NCBI GenBank assembly: GCA_012840355.1
Contig: DULN01000005.1
Location: 22,048 to 86,047, forward strand
Source: Clostridiales bacterium
Lineage (GTDB): Bacteria; Bacillota; Clostridia; Oscillospirales; CAG-272
DNA: 64,000 nucleotides
Direction: 5' to 3'
Shown here in pieces: positions 27,446-36,322 of the stretch. Below the pieces are notes generated by a model, which had not been told where the DNA came from, made no database searches, and saw only the letters and a program-made list of their open reading frames with translations. Position 1 is the stretch's first letter; each line of letters starts with the position of its first letter. Made by a program: the position numbers and the translations under genes.

Positions 27446-30400
27446 TTAATCGCGCCTGCGCGTACGGCACACCGGCCCGTAGGGGCAGAACCTGCACGCG
27501 TCGCGCCGGCTGTCGCGCAGCGGGCGCGCCGACGCCTCGCCGCTTTTCATCTCGGCGCCAATCTTCGCGACGATGCCCTCGACCTCGCGCATGAGCTTGC
27601 CGAACCCCGCAAGGTCACACAGCCCTGAGCTTTTGCCCTTGACCGCAAGCCCGCCCGAACCGAGCCTTACCGGGATATATTTGCCCTCAAGCTCCTTTTC
27701 CATCGCGCGCAAAATATCCTCGTCGTCGATAAACACGCCCGAGCGGTAAAGCTCGCCCATCGCTCGGAGCTCGACGTCTTTTGCACCCTCGCCCGGCAAT
27801 GCGTCGACCCGCGGCGCGCCCGCAGACATATAGATAACGCCAGCCGGCAAAAGCTCTGCGTCCTCCGCGCCGACCGCCGCCTTCCCGCCGTGCCAAAGCG
27901 AGAAAAGGTAAAGCAGCAGCTGCAAGTTCAGCCCCAAGGCGACATCCGAGAGCGAAAACCTCTTTGTCCCGGTCTTGTAGTCGACGACGCGCAGGTACAC
28001 CTTCCCCCCGCGCCTGTAGACGTCGACTCGGTCGATTTTGCCGTATACATACGCCGCTGCGCCGTCCGGCAGCGGTATCCGCAGCGGCTCGACCGCGCGC
28101 CCGCCGTCTTCCGCCACGCCGCGCCCGATAGGCAGCTCTAGCCGGCATGGCACAAACTCGCTCTGCCCCAGCTCCTCGGCGATGTTCTCGATTATAAGCG
28201 CCGTCGCGCGCCGCAGCCGCCTAAATAGGTTTTGCGCGCGCGCCGAGCGCTCCTCGCCCTGCCCGAAGGTCTGCGCTATGTACTCCTCGATGACCTCGTC
28301 GGCGAGCTTTGCCCGCTCCTCGCGCGTGAGGGCCGGGTCGAGCCTGCCGTCCGGCAGCACCGCGCGCCGGAAGAACCGCTCTAGCACCCGGTGCACGAAG
28401 TTGCCGACGTCCGCGCCGCCGACCTCGGCTTTCGGCTGCTCGCGCAGCTTTAGCATGTAGCGGCAATAGTAGGAAAAAGAGCACATCACATAGCTTTCAA
28501 GCCGCGACTGCGTCAGCGCGAGGTCGCCGCGGAATACCTCCGCCGCAAGCTCGGGCGAAAGCTGGGCTTCCGGCTCGGCGAGCGGCGACTTTGCAGACTC
28601 TAGCGCCGCCGCGGCAGACGGGTCCTCTGAAAGCAGCTCCCGCAGCGCTATCCCTTCGGGCGTGTTAGGCGACGCAGCCGCGTGCTCGAGCGCAAGCTCG
28701 CGGCAGAAAATCCGCTCCTCGGGCGGCAACGAGGAGTATTTTTCGGCAACAAGCCCCGGGAACATTGCGAGCAGCCTCAACACTCCCGCCGACGGCTTTG
28801 CCTCTTCCCGCGCTCCCGCGCCCTCGCGCGGTGAGTATGTAACGACCAGCCGCTCCGCCGGCAGCGCCGCCGCGCGGTAAAACCCGAGCAGCTCGTCCGA
28901 GGCGCGCAGCTCGACGTCGTCGCGCGGGTCGATGCCCACCTCGCGCAGCACCCGCAGCTCGGCGGAGGTGAAAACCTCGTCTGCCTCCTCCGCTCTCCCG
29001 GGGAATACCCCCTCGGCTGCGCCGAGCAGCACCGCGAGCTTGATGTCCTCGGCGCGCAGGCTGTCCGACTGCCCCACCATGACACAGTCGACCGCGGGCG
29101 GTATTCGCCCGACCGTCGCATAGCGCAGCACCGTGGAAAAAAGCTGCGAAAACCGGTCGGCGGTGACCGTCGCGCCCGCCGCCACCGTGACTATCGTGTC
29201 GAGCGCTCCGGTTATAGCCTCCCAAAGCTGGCGGGCAAGCCCGCCCTCTTTTTCCTCAAGCTGCCCCGGCACGCCCATCTCGATGAGGAACTCGTAAATC
29301 CCCTTCGCGGCGCCGCGTATGTTGCCGCCTTCCCCACCGTCAGGCGCATGGAAACTATCTGCGAGCTTCGCAAGCGGCGGGACAATCCTCGCGCGCACGG
29401 CGTTTACCGTGGCGAGTATCCGCTCGCCGCGCGGCGAAAGCTCGTCGGTATATCCGTCGGGGTTCATCCGCCACTCGTGCTCGGCGCGCCACCTCCGCTC
29501 GCCCGAGATGTTCCACGTCGTGAGGTACTCCTCAAGCATGTCGCACTCCTCGGACGTCACGCCCGCCATGCCGGTGCGCAGCAGCTCCATTATGTCCGCC
29601 TTGCGCCAGCCGCCGGCGACGACCGCGAGCGCCGCAAGCGCGAGCTTTACTACAGGGCGCGACAGCACGTCTATGCGCGCTGAAAGAAAGTACGGCGCGC
29701 CGGCACGCTCGAGCGCAGCGTCAACTATCCCCTCGTAGTCGGCGATGTTCCGGGCTATCACCGCGCAGTCGCGCCAGCGCCCGCCGGCTTGCACGAACTT
29801 CATTATCTCCGCCGCCGCAAGCTCCGCCTCCTCGTACTTGCTCCCGCACTCTACTATCCGGATAGCGCCCGGCGGGGCGGAGCCGGCCGGCTCGCCCGCT
29901 GCATCATCCGCCGCGCCAGCGCCGCCGTCTTCCCAAAGGGACGCCGCTAAAAGGGCAAGCTCGGGCGAGCGGTAGCGCGGCAAATCCCGCAGCACTATCG
30001 GCTCCTCGACCTTTGCACCCACTTCATCGGCGAGCCGCAAAAGCGCCGCGCGCATGCGGCGCACCGGCTCAAACGCAGGCGAGCCGCTCCCCTCGGGCAT
30101 CCGCAGCGCGACTGTGATGTGCCTTGCCGAGCGCAGCGCCTCGCGCAGCAGCCCGTACTGCTCGTGCGTAAATCCGTCGAACGAGTCGAGCCACACGCCG
30201 CAGCCGGAAAAAAAGTCCGTGTCGCGCAAAAGCTCGGTAGCGCGCGGGATGTCCTCGAGCGGGTCGTCGTATAGCTCGCCGAGCAGCCTCGAGTACGACG
30301 CGCCGACGAGCGACAGGTCCGAAAGCTTCCCCGCCAGCCTCGCGTGCTCGGGCGGCAGCCGCCTTGACGCAGCCTCGAGCATAGCGGGCGTTATCCCGCG

Positions 30401-30805
30401 CGTGCGCAGGCGGGTGTACTCGCGCAAAAACACCTCCGCCCAACGCCGGCTTGAATCCGGCTCGACCTTGTATACCGAAAGCAGCCCAGAAAGCTCGTCT
30501 AGCGTGCGCCACATCGCGACGGTGCGCGCGCCCGCGTCGGCATAGCGGTAGCACAGCCCGCCGAGCCGCCGGAATACGAGGTTGCAAAGCCTTGTAAAGC
30601 TAAGCACAAACAGCCCCCTTGAGTCAATGCCTTCGGTAAGCTCCGCGAGCCGCGACTCTGCCGAAACAAGGCTCTGCTCGGGCACGATCAGGTACTCGGT
30701 GCCGCCGCCCCGCAGCGACTCGACGAGCATGCGCGAAAGCAGGTGCGTCTTCCCGCTGCCCGCCGGCCCGAGTATAAACCGGAGCGAGCCTGCCACTTTT
30801 GCCAT
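27446..30805 (-). CDS. addB: Helicase-exonuclease AddAB, subunit AddB
   Basis: This 1119-residue protein is the AddB subunit of the RecBCD-like AddAB complex for double-strand break repair. It shows an N-terminal Walker A, ILGPAGSGKTHLL (residues 11-23), then inactive helicase-like domains, and a C-terminal nuclease domain with VYLRVVDYKTGTKRF. Cysteines at CSFSYYCRYM and CRFCPYGPVC can form the AddB iron-sulfur cluster. The ATG follows GAGGGGGA. addA, which normally follows addB, is absent: downstream are only the methyltransferase stub and relA. Length is typical, so AddB itself looks intact. Confidence 0.93.
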   Translation of the reverse strand: MAKVAGSLRFILGPAGSGKTHLLSRMLVESLRGGGTEYLIVPEQSLVSAESRLAELTEGIDSRGLFVLSFTRLCNLVFRRLGGLCYRYADAGARTVAMWRTLDELSGLLSVYKVEPDSSRRWAEVFLREYTRLRTRGITPAMLEAASRRLPPEHARLAGKLSDLSLVGASYSRLLGELYDDPLEDIPRATELLRDTDFFSGCGVWLDSFDGFTHEQYGLLREALRSARHITVALRMPEGSGSPAFEPVRRMRAALLRLADEVGAKVEEPIVLRDLPRYRSPELALLAASLWEDGGAGAADDAAGEPAGSAPPGAIRIVECGSKYEEAELAAAEIMKFVQAGGRWRDCAVIARNIADYEGIVDAALERAGAPYFLSARIDVLSRPVVKLALAALAVVAGGWRKADIMELLRTGMAGVTSEECDMLEEYLTTWNISGERRWRAEHEWRMNPDGYTDELSPRGERILATVNAVRARIVPPLAKLADSFHAPDGGEGGNIRGAAKGIYEFLIEMGVPGQLEEKEGGLARQLWEAITGALDTIVTVAAGATVTADRFSQLFSTVLRYATVGRIPPAVDCVMVGQSDSLRAEDIKLAVLLGAAEGVFPGRAEEADEVFTSAELRVLREVGIDPRDDVELRASDELLGFYRAAALPAERLVVTYSPREGAGAREEAKPSAGVLRLLAMFPGLVAEKYSSLPPEERIFCRELALEHAAASPNTPEGIALRELLSEDPSAAAALESAKSPLAEPEAQLSPELAAEVFRGDLALTQSRLESYVMCSFSYYCRYMLKLREQPKAEVGGADVGNFVHRVLERFFRRAVLPDGRLDPALTREERAKLADEVIEEYIAQTFGQGEERSARAQNLFRRLRRATALIIENIAEELGQSEFVPCRLELPIGRGVAEDGGRAVEPLRIPLPDGAAAYVYGKIDRVDVYRRGGKVYLRVVDYKTGTKRFSLSDVALGLNLQLLLYLFSLWHGGKAAVGAEDAELLPAGVIYMSAGAPRVDALPGEGAKDVELRAMGELYRSGVFIDDEDILRAMEKELEGKYIPVRLGSGGLAVKGKSSGLCDLAGFGKLMREVEGIVAKIGAEMKSGEASARPLRDSRRDACRFCPYGPVCRTRRRD

Positions 30806-30939
30806 TCCCCCTCTTCCCCGGCAAAACCGCGCCGGGGGATTTTACTTTTTTCACATTATACCGCCGCGCGGGAGGGGCTGTCAACCGAGCGCCGGACCAC
30901 AGGTGTAGCTTTTTTTACCGAATTTTATAAAAATACGAC

Positions 30940-30968
30940 TGTACAAACGGCGTAAAATATGCTATCAT
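30940..30968 (+). promoter_or_regulatory. Promoter of the anchored protein gene at 31016
   Basis: TGTACA at 30940-30945, a 17-base spacer and TATCAT at 30963-30968. An in-frame ATG at 30959 lies inside this promoter, so the ATG at 31016 is the likelier start. Confidence 0.65.
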
Positions 30969-31015
30969 ATTACAGAATATTGCAAAAATGTATCAGGCTA
31001 ATCGGGGATTTGTCA

Positions 31016-33043
31016 ATGCTACCACTGCAAGCCGCGCTGATTTTTGCGGCATTCCTGCTCTGCGGCGTGCTGCTGATACTGATAATCGTATCGGCGGGCG
31101 ACCCGCAGAAAAACGCAAAGCCCAACCAGCCGCGGGCGATAAAGCTAATCGGCGGCGCGTCGAGCGACTATGTCATCGTATGCCCCGAGAACGCGTCGCG
31201 CACCGTGCTTGAAGCGGCGGAGCGGCTGCGGGCGGCTATCCGCGAGTCGACGGGAGCGTCGCTGCCGATTATTACCGACTCGCCCGAGGAGCCGCCGGCG
31301 CCGCATGAGATACTCGTCGGGCATACCTGCCGCGACTATTCGGTCGACGCGCTGGAGATGCTCAATGGCCGCGCCTATTACGCGGCGATAAAAAGCGGCG
31401 GCACGCTCGTCTTGACCGGCACTGACGACGAGATGGTCGCGGCGGCGGTCGACTCTTTTGTTGCCGAGTTCGTGCTTGGCAGCAAAACCGTCAGCGTGCC
31501 TGCCGGGTACGGCGAAATCGTCCACGCGCCTGAGATTGTTTCGCCCGCGCGCGGCGAAGAGAACGTGACCATTTCGCCGGTCTTCACCTTCACCGCCGGA
31601 AGCGCCGGCGAGCACACGATCGAGGTCCATCAGCCCGACGGCAAAGGCTGGACGCCCGTTGCGACATGGAAGATAAGCGCGCAGGCGGGCGAGACGGTCC
31701 GCCATTTTGACGACTCAAAGCAGCTTGAGCCGTGCTCTTTATATCTTTGGCGCGTGGGCTGCGGAGCGGCGTACAGCGCCGGCGTGTTCTCGACGGTGTA
31801 CGACAAAACGTTGCACCCTGCAAACACCGGCTTGGTGTTCGCGTTTTCCGACATGATGCCCGAAAAGGTGCTGCACGCCTACCTGTCCCGTGCGGTCAGC
31901 CACTCGTTCTTCGAGCGCACCGACGAGGAGTTTATAAAGCATAACAGGCGGTTTATACTAAACGTCGGCGCGAAGTTCGTCCTGCGCGCGGCAAGCCTTT
32001 GGCGCGCGGGCGCGTCGGACGAGGCGGCGCTGCGCGAGTACGCGAAAGCGATAAACGACATGCACACCGCCGATCCCGACATAATCTTCGAGGCGTATAT
32101 ACCCGAGGCGGTTTCCCCGTCGGTCGGCGAGTTCGCCGTGCCGGCATGGGTGTTCAAAGCCTTTGGGATAAAGCCCGAGAATCGGCCGTTTTCATACGAG
32201 GCGATGCTCTTCCCTGAGGGCGAGTTCGTCGGCCACTGGGGCGACGCCGGCAGCGTTCCGGACATAAGGCAAACAGAGACTCAGATGTGGTATTATTACC
32301 GCGCCGCGACGCTCATAGACGCGGGGTTTGAGGCGCTTTATTTCGGGCAGCTTCTCCTACCCGGCAAACACGACGGCCGCAACGCCGGCTGGACGAGGGT
32401 GTTCAGCCTCATCCGCGAGTACGCGTCAAAATACGCGCGCAGGCGGTTCGTGCTTTTATCGGGGCAGACGCACGGCATAGTCGGCAGCGACGGAAAGCTG
32501 CTCTGCGATTTTCACCGCTACGGCGCGCGCTGCATGGTGCCGGAGACCGAGGCGGACCATCCGCCGACCGAGGACGACCCGCAGAAGGTCATATTCTCGC
32601 GCGGGTATGGCGACTCTATATTCGGTCGCAGCATCGGCGGGCGTACATACTCGGGCTGGGCGGCTGACAGCCTGCCGTACATTATAGAGCTTGACAGCTG
32701 CGGCTTTGACACGCCCGCGGGCACCCTGCCGAAGCATACCGACATAGCCTCCGCCGACTGGTGGGGCTACGACGAGATGAGCTGGTTCGCGAACCAGCCG
32801 TACTGGTACCAGCGCGTGTTTTTGGCATACGCCTACCGCTGGGTGATTGAGGCAGACCGCGGCGGCGGGCATTTCGCTATGCCGGGCACAAGGCAGGTCG
32901 CCCTGCGCGGGGGCGATGGGCTTGTCAAATCGGTGTTTTACCCGTTTTCCTCGGTCTATTTCGAGGGCGGCACCGACGTTGAGAACATTATCCGCGAGAT
33001 TTGGACCTCGGACAACAAAAAAACGCTGACCGAGCGGTTTTAG
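31016..33043 (+). CDS. Membrane-anchored protein of unknown function, possible glycosidase-like barrel
   Basis: I do not recognise this 675-residue protein. A hydrophobic segment (LQAALIFAAFLLCGVLLILIIVSAG) at the N-terminus would anchor or export it. Next, about residues 45-150 (VIVCPENASRTVLEAAERLR, HEILVGHTCRDYS, GTLVLTGTDDEMVAAAVDSF) look like the alpha/beta N-terminal domain found ahead of some GH67 and related glycosidase barrels. A fibronectin-like domain (about 160-260) and a C-terminal half with many Trp/Tyr (WDG-type motifs, LVFAFSDMMPEK, ADWWGYDEMSWFANQPYWYQR) follow and could be a TIM barrel. Acidic residues such as those in DWWGYDEMSW could be catalytic, but this is inference. 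It stands alone between addB and queT. Confidence 0.75.
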   Translation: MLPLQAALIFAAFLLCGVLLILIIVSAGDPQKNAKPNQPRAIKLIGGASSDYVIVCPENASRTVLEAAERLRAAIRESTGASLPIITDSPEEPPAPHEILVGHTCRDYSVDALEMLNGRAYYAAIKSGGTLVLTGTDDEMVAAAVDSFVAEFVLGSKTVSVPAGYGEIVHAPEIVSPARGEENVTISPVFTFTAGSAGEHTIEVHQPDGKGWTPVATWKISAQAGETVRHFDDSKQLEPCSLYLWRVGCGAAYSAGVFSTVYDKTLHPANTGLVFAFSDMMPEKVLHAYLSRAVSHSFFERTDEEFIKHNRRFILNVGAKFVLRAASLWRAGASDEAALREYAKAINDMHTADPDIIFEAYIPEAVSPSVGEFAVPAWVFKAFGIKPENRPFSYEAMLFPEGEFVGHWGDAGSVPDIRQTETQMWYYYRAATLIDAGFEALYFGQLLLPGKHDGRNAGWTRVFSLIREYASKYARRRFVLLSGQTHGIVGSDGKLLCDFHRYGARCMVPETEADHPPTEDDPQKVIFSRGYGDSIFGRSIGGRTYSGWAADSLPYIIELDSCGFDTPAGTLPKHTDIASADWWGYDEMSWFANQPYWYQRVFLAYAYRWVIEADRGGGHFAMPGTRQVALRGGDGLVKSVFYPFSSVYFEGGTDVENIIREIWTSDNKKTLTERF

Positions 33044-33089
33044 CCGCCGGTTTTTATGGTAAAAATCGAGTTTGGGGGAATAAGCTTTA

Positions 33090-33593
33090 GTGAAAAAAGC
33101 GATAAAGTTCATCTCGCGCGCGGCGCTGGTCGGCGCTATTTACGCCGTGCTAACGCTCGCGCTTTACCCTATATCGTTCGGCGCGGTGCAGTTTAGACTG
33201 TCGGAGGCGCTGACGCTTCTGCCTTTGTTGATCCCGGAGGCGATACCCGGGCTTTTTGTCGGCTGCATCGTGGCGAACCTCCTTTCGCCGAACATCGTCG
33301 TGCTCGACGTGGTGTTCGGCAGCCTAGCGACGCTGATTGCGGCGGTGCTGACCTCGCGCGTAAAGTCGGTATGGCTCGCGCCGCTGCCGCCGGTTATCTG
33401 CAACGCGCTCATCGTCGGCGCGGTCATCGCCTACTCGGAGGTAGGCGCGGGCGCGGGCTTTTGGGCGGCGTACCTGTTTAATTTGGCGAGCGTCGGGTTC
33501 GGCGAGCTCGTGGTGTGCTACGCCCTCGGCGTGCCACTTATCTTGGCGCTGCGCCGCGTCGCGCCGAAGATTGGATTCGCGATGACAAATTAG
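33090..33593 (+). CDS. queT: QueT family transporter (ECF S component for queuosine precursor)
   Basis: This 167-residue integral membrane protein has about five or six spans and matches QueT, the substrate-binding S component of an ECF transporter for a queuosine precursor. Markers are AALVGAIYAVLTLALYPISFGAVQFRLSEAL and IPEAIPGLFVGCIVANLL (read in parts). The start is GTG at 33090 after GGGGGA. The energy-coupling EcfA/EcfT parts are not in the window. The 46-bp leader is too short for a preQ1 riboswitch, which often precedes such genes. Confidence 0.93.
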   Translation: MKKAIKFISRAALVGAIYAVLTLALYPISFGAVQFRLSEALTLLPLLIPEAIPGLFVGCIVANLLSPNIVVLDVVFGSLATLIAAVLTSRVKSVWLAPLPPVICNALIVGAVIAYSEVGAGAGFWAAYLFNLASVGFGELVVCYALGVPLILALRRVAPKIGFAMTN

Positions 33594-33600
33594 GTGTCTA

Positions 33601-33735
33601 CCCCTGTAAAAACCTTTGGCCAAGGGGGATACGGATACGCCGGGGGGACATTGTCCCCCCGGACCCGCAAACCGGCTCCGCTGGGCCCCTTTCCCGAGCG
33701 GAGGCTTAGGTTGAAGGGACAAACAGGGGACGACT
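33601..33735. repeat. Mosaic intergenic repeat with three modules
   Basis: It contains the palindrome CCGGGGGGACATTG / TCCCCCCGG at 33640-33662, the CCGCAAACCGGCTCCGC module at 33665-33681, and GGGCCCCTTTCCCGAGCGG followed by AGGCTTAGGTTG at about 33684-33715. The same three modules, in the same order, occur at 39811-39990 and 48195-48300. Confidence 0.75.
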
Positions 33736-33794
33736 TCGCTATATATATGTGCTAACATATAAGCTGCAAAAGACTAGGTGCGGAGGTAAAACGC

Positions 33795-34136
33795 ATGGCG
33801 AAGACCCGTTCCCCTGAGCCGAACGCGATACTGATACATTACGACTTTTACCAACAGGTAAGCCATTTTAGCGACGCGCAAGTGGGCGCGCTGGTGCGGA
33901 TGATGCTCGCGTACGCTATATCCGACCGGCTGCCCGCGCTGTCGGCGGACGAGGCGGTCAACACCGCCTTCCACTTCCTTCGGCCGCAGCTAGACGCAGA
34001 CAAGGCACGCTACATCGCGCGCTGCAATACCAACGCGAAGATTGCCTCAGAGCGCGTCGCGCGCCAGCGCGCAGCGAAAGCGCTCGCCGAAGACTCGGGC
34101 ATAATCGACGAGCTTATAAAAAGCGCGCGCTCTTAA
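33795..34136 (+). CDS. DUF6291-like phage replication-type protein
   Basis: This 113-residue protein reads like the DUF6291 family common in phages and integrated elements of Firmicutes: AILIHYDFYQQVSHFSDAQVGALVRMMLAYA, AFHFLRPQLDADKARYIARCNTNAK (in pieces). In phages these proteins sit by replication genes. Here it is alone, with no other phage gene nearby. The usual Lys-rich tail is missing from this frame; a similar tail (ending in Lys-His-Lys-Ala-Lys) can be read in another frame just after the stop. It has a good ribosome binding site (GGAGG). Probably a relic, or a captured gene. Confidence 0.75.
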   Translation: MAKTRSPEPNAILIHYDFYQQVSHFSDAQVGALVRMMLAYAISDRLPALSADEAVNTAFHFLRPQLDADKARYIARCNTNAKIASERVARQRAAKALAEDSGIIDELIKSARS

Positions 34137-34158
34137 GCTTGAAAACAACCGGACGGCT

Positions 34159-34230
34159 GTGCACGTTCGTGCACGTTCGTTACCATATAAACATAAAGCT
34201 AAACTAAAAGTAAAGTAAAACTTAAACTTA
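34159..34230. repeat. Tandem 10-bp repeat and a TAAA-rich array
   Basis: GTGCACGTTC occurs twice head to tail plus GT (34159-34180). It is followed by a low-GC strand-biased stretch (about 34187-34230) built of TAAA/TAAAA units with short spacers. The stretch contrasts sharply with the GC-rich surroundings and may be remnant coding sequence of the DUF6291 gene tail. A GTGCTTTATAAAAGCAC hairpin follows at 34238-34254. Confidence 0.6.
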
Positions 34231-34311
34231 ATCAAAGGTGCTTTATAAAAGCACTATATCTTAACCCGGTTATTATACTATATTACTTTATATATAGAAG
34301 GAGCTGTCAAA

Positions 34312-35205
34312 ATGTCGGAAAGATGCGATAACAAAAAGCCAGTGCGCAAAGCCGTGATACCCGCGGCAGGGCTCGGCACAAGGATGCTGCCGATAGCGCG
34401 CGCGGTGCCAAAAGAGATGCTGCCCATAGTCGACAAGCCCGCCATCCACTACCTCGTGGAGGAAGCGGCTAACAGCGGCATTACCGATATACTCATCATC
34501 ACCAACCGCGGCAAAGGCGCAATGGAGGACTATTTCGACTACTCGCCGGAGTACGAGGATAAGCTCCGCTCGTCGGGCAAGGAGTCGTGGATACCGCCTC
34601 TTTATGAGCTTGTCGACCGCGTCAACGTCACTTTCGTGCGCCAGAAGGTGACGCGCGGGCTGGGCGACGCGGTGCTCCGCGCCCGCAGCTTCACCGGCGA
34701 CGAGCCGTTTTTAGTGCTTTACGGCGACGATATAATCTTCTCCGAAACTAAGCCGGCCTGCGCGCAGCTTATCGATGTGTACAATAAATACGGCAAAGCG
34801 GTTGCCGGCGTCAAGGAAGTCACGCCGGAGCAGATCCGCAAGTACAGCTCTCTGCGCGTCAAGCCGCTTGAGGAGCGCGTATACGCAGTCGATACGATGA
34901 TCGAAAAGCCAGCGCCCGGGCAGGAATACTCGCTGTTCTCGGTGCTCGGAAGGGTGCTGCTCACGCCCGATATCTTCGACATACTCGAGCGCACCCCGCT
35001 CGGCGCGGGCGGCGAGCTGCAGCTTACCGACGCGATGAAGACGCTTGCCGAGACCGAAGGCATGATAGCGCTCGATTTCGAGGGGCGCCGCTATGACCTC
35101 GGCTCGAAGTTCGGCTTCCTCGAGGCAAACGTCGAGCGCGCGCTGCTGCACCCCGAGGTCGGCGAGGAGTTCCGCAAGTTCCTAAAGAACTTAAAGCTTG
35201 ACTAA
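34312..35205 (+). CDS. galU: UTP-glucose-1-phosphate uridylyltransferase
   Basis: GalU, 297 residues, makes UDP-glucose for cell-surface glycans. It shows the nucleotide-binding loop AVIPAAGLGTRMLPIARAVPKEMLP (in parts, residues 14-38), VDKPAIHYLVEEA, FLVLYGDDIIF and YDLGSKFGFLEANVE. AGAAGGAGC precedes the ATG. The 224-bp interval after it (35206-35429) holds only GC-rich sequence with short inverted repeats and a strong ribosome binding site for the next gene. Confidence 0.96.
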   Translation: MSERCDNKKPVRKAVIPAAGLGTRMLPIARAVPKEMLPIVDKPAIHYLVEEAANSGITDILIITNRGKGAMEDYFDYSPEYEDKLRSSGKESWIPPLYELVDRVNVTFVRQKVTRGLGDAVLRARSFTGDEPFLVLYGDDIIFSETKPACAQLIDVYNKYGKAVAGVKEVTPEQIRKYSSLRVKPLEERVYAVDTMIEKPAPGQEYSLFSVLGRVLLTPDIFDILERTPLGAGGELQLTDAMKTLAETEGMIALDFEGRRYDLGSKFGFLEANVERALLHPEVGEEFRKFLKNLKLD

Positions 35206-35429
35206 ACATAGCCGCCGGCAAAGCCCCCTTTTATGCCCCGTCCGGCGCGCCCACAAAAGAGCGGTTTTTTCTCACTTGCTGCGGCGGCACAATTGCCGCC
35301 GCGGCGCGCCGGGCACCCACCGCGCGCAAAGCGCACGAAGGCTGGCTGTCCACATATAGTGCGCGGCAGCCGCACTGACCTATAGCCACGCGATACGTTT
35401 AATTTTACATATTTTGAGGAGGTTACCGC

Positions 35430-36140
35430 ATGAACTTTGCGCTCAACAAAAAGTATTTCAAAGGTTCCTCTCCCCTTTTCTGGATTTGTGGCCTTGTCGT
35501 GCTGTTTGTCGGACTCGTGCTGCTGTTCGTGCAGGATATGCTGGCCTATGGCATCGTGCTTGTTGTCGGCTCGCTGATTTACCTCGGCGTGTACTTCGCG
35601 TCGCTCGCTAAGGACAGCGATATTACCGACGGCATAAATATCAGGGTCGACCAGCTGCGCACCGAAGCCCGCGCCGATTACGAGAGGCAGTACGTCAAAG
35701 CGAAAAAGCTCTCGACGCCTAAAATTTACGAGTTCCAGCGCTTCCTCTACACGCCGAAAGAGGAGGGCGCCGAGCTGAAGATGCGCCTTTCCAAGCACGG
35801 CGAAGTGTTCACCTCGCGATACGGCTTCTCTATGCTCTTCGTCGACGAGATGAACAAGATAATGCAGCTTTACCTCTTCACATTGTCGCTCCTTGAGGAC
35901 GACGACGAAATGGAGAGCATCTCCCTGCCGTATTTCGGGCTCGCCAGGGCATGGCTCGACGAAACCGATATACAGCTCAAAGTGGGGGGCGAGACCGTCG
36001 CGAGGAAGGATACATACCTCTGCATTGAGCTTAAGGACGGCAACAAGATTTCAATCCCGTGCGTGCGCGACGCCGCGACCGAAACTCTTATCGACGACAT
36101 CAACATCCGCTACTGCAAGGAGACGCAGCCGCAGCAATAA
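35430..36140 (+). CDS. Two-span membrane protein of unknown function
   Basis: Not recognised. The 236-residue protein has two adjacent N-terminal membrane spans (about residues 17-36 and 40-60) and a soluble remainder, probably cytoplasmic. The soluble part contains LYTPKEEGAELKMRLSKHGE, SMLFVDEMNKIMQLYLFTLS and GGETVARKDTYLCIELKDGN, and looks like a beta-rich PH-like fold, though this is a guess. A very strong GAGGAGG site precedes the ATG, so good expression is expected. No operon partners are close. Confidence 0.78.
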   Translation: MNFALNKKYFKGSSPLFWICGLVVLFVGLVLLFVQDMLAYGIVLVVGSLIYLGVYFASLAKDSDITDGINIRVDQLRTEARADYERQYVKAKKLSTPKIYEFQRFLYTPKEEGAELKMRLSKHGEVFTSRYGFSMLFVDEMNKIMQLYLFTLSLLEDDDEMESISLPYFGLARAWLDETDIQLKVGGETVARKDTYLCIELKDGNKISIPCVRDAATETLIDDINIRYCKETQPQQ

Positions 36141-36200
36141 GCGGCACCTAGCGGCGCTGTAATAACGCGGCATAGGCTGCGTAGGCGGTACAACATGAAC

Positions 36201-36317
36201 GCCCGGCACAGGCCGGAGCCAGATCGCGGGGCGCGGGGGGACCATGTCCCCCCTCCGTATACCCAATATTAAAAGTAATTTGAAGGGTTCGGGAAACTTT
36301 TTGGGGAAGTTTTCCCG
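36201..36317. repeat. Intergenic repeat with hairpin next to the following start codon
   Basis: GGCACAGGCCGGAGCC (36205-36220), the palindrome GGGGGGACCATGTCCCCCC (36235-36253) and a hairpin TCGGGAAACTT / AAGTTTTCCCGA (36289-36317) follow one another. The hairpin ends 5 bases before the ATG at 36323 and has GGGGAAG in its loop region, so it may affect translation of that gene. Confidence 0.65.
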
Positions 36318-36322
36318 AGTAT

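Noticed and set aside
27430..27628. Continuation of the methyltransferase-like frame
   Set aside because: Beyond codon 21 it is only the antisense of addB; the real signal is the stub.
33044..33089. preQ1 riboswitch before queT
   Set aside because: The 46-bp gap has no aptamer-like pseudoknot sequence.
34159..34180. Tandem GTGCACGTTC repeat as an attachment site
   Set aside because: The copies are adjacent and only 10 bp long, and no second site at a distance was seen.
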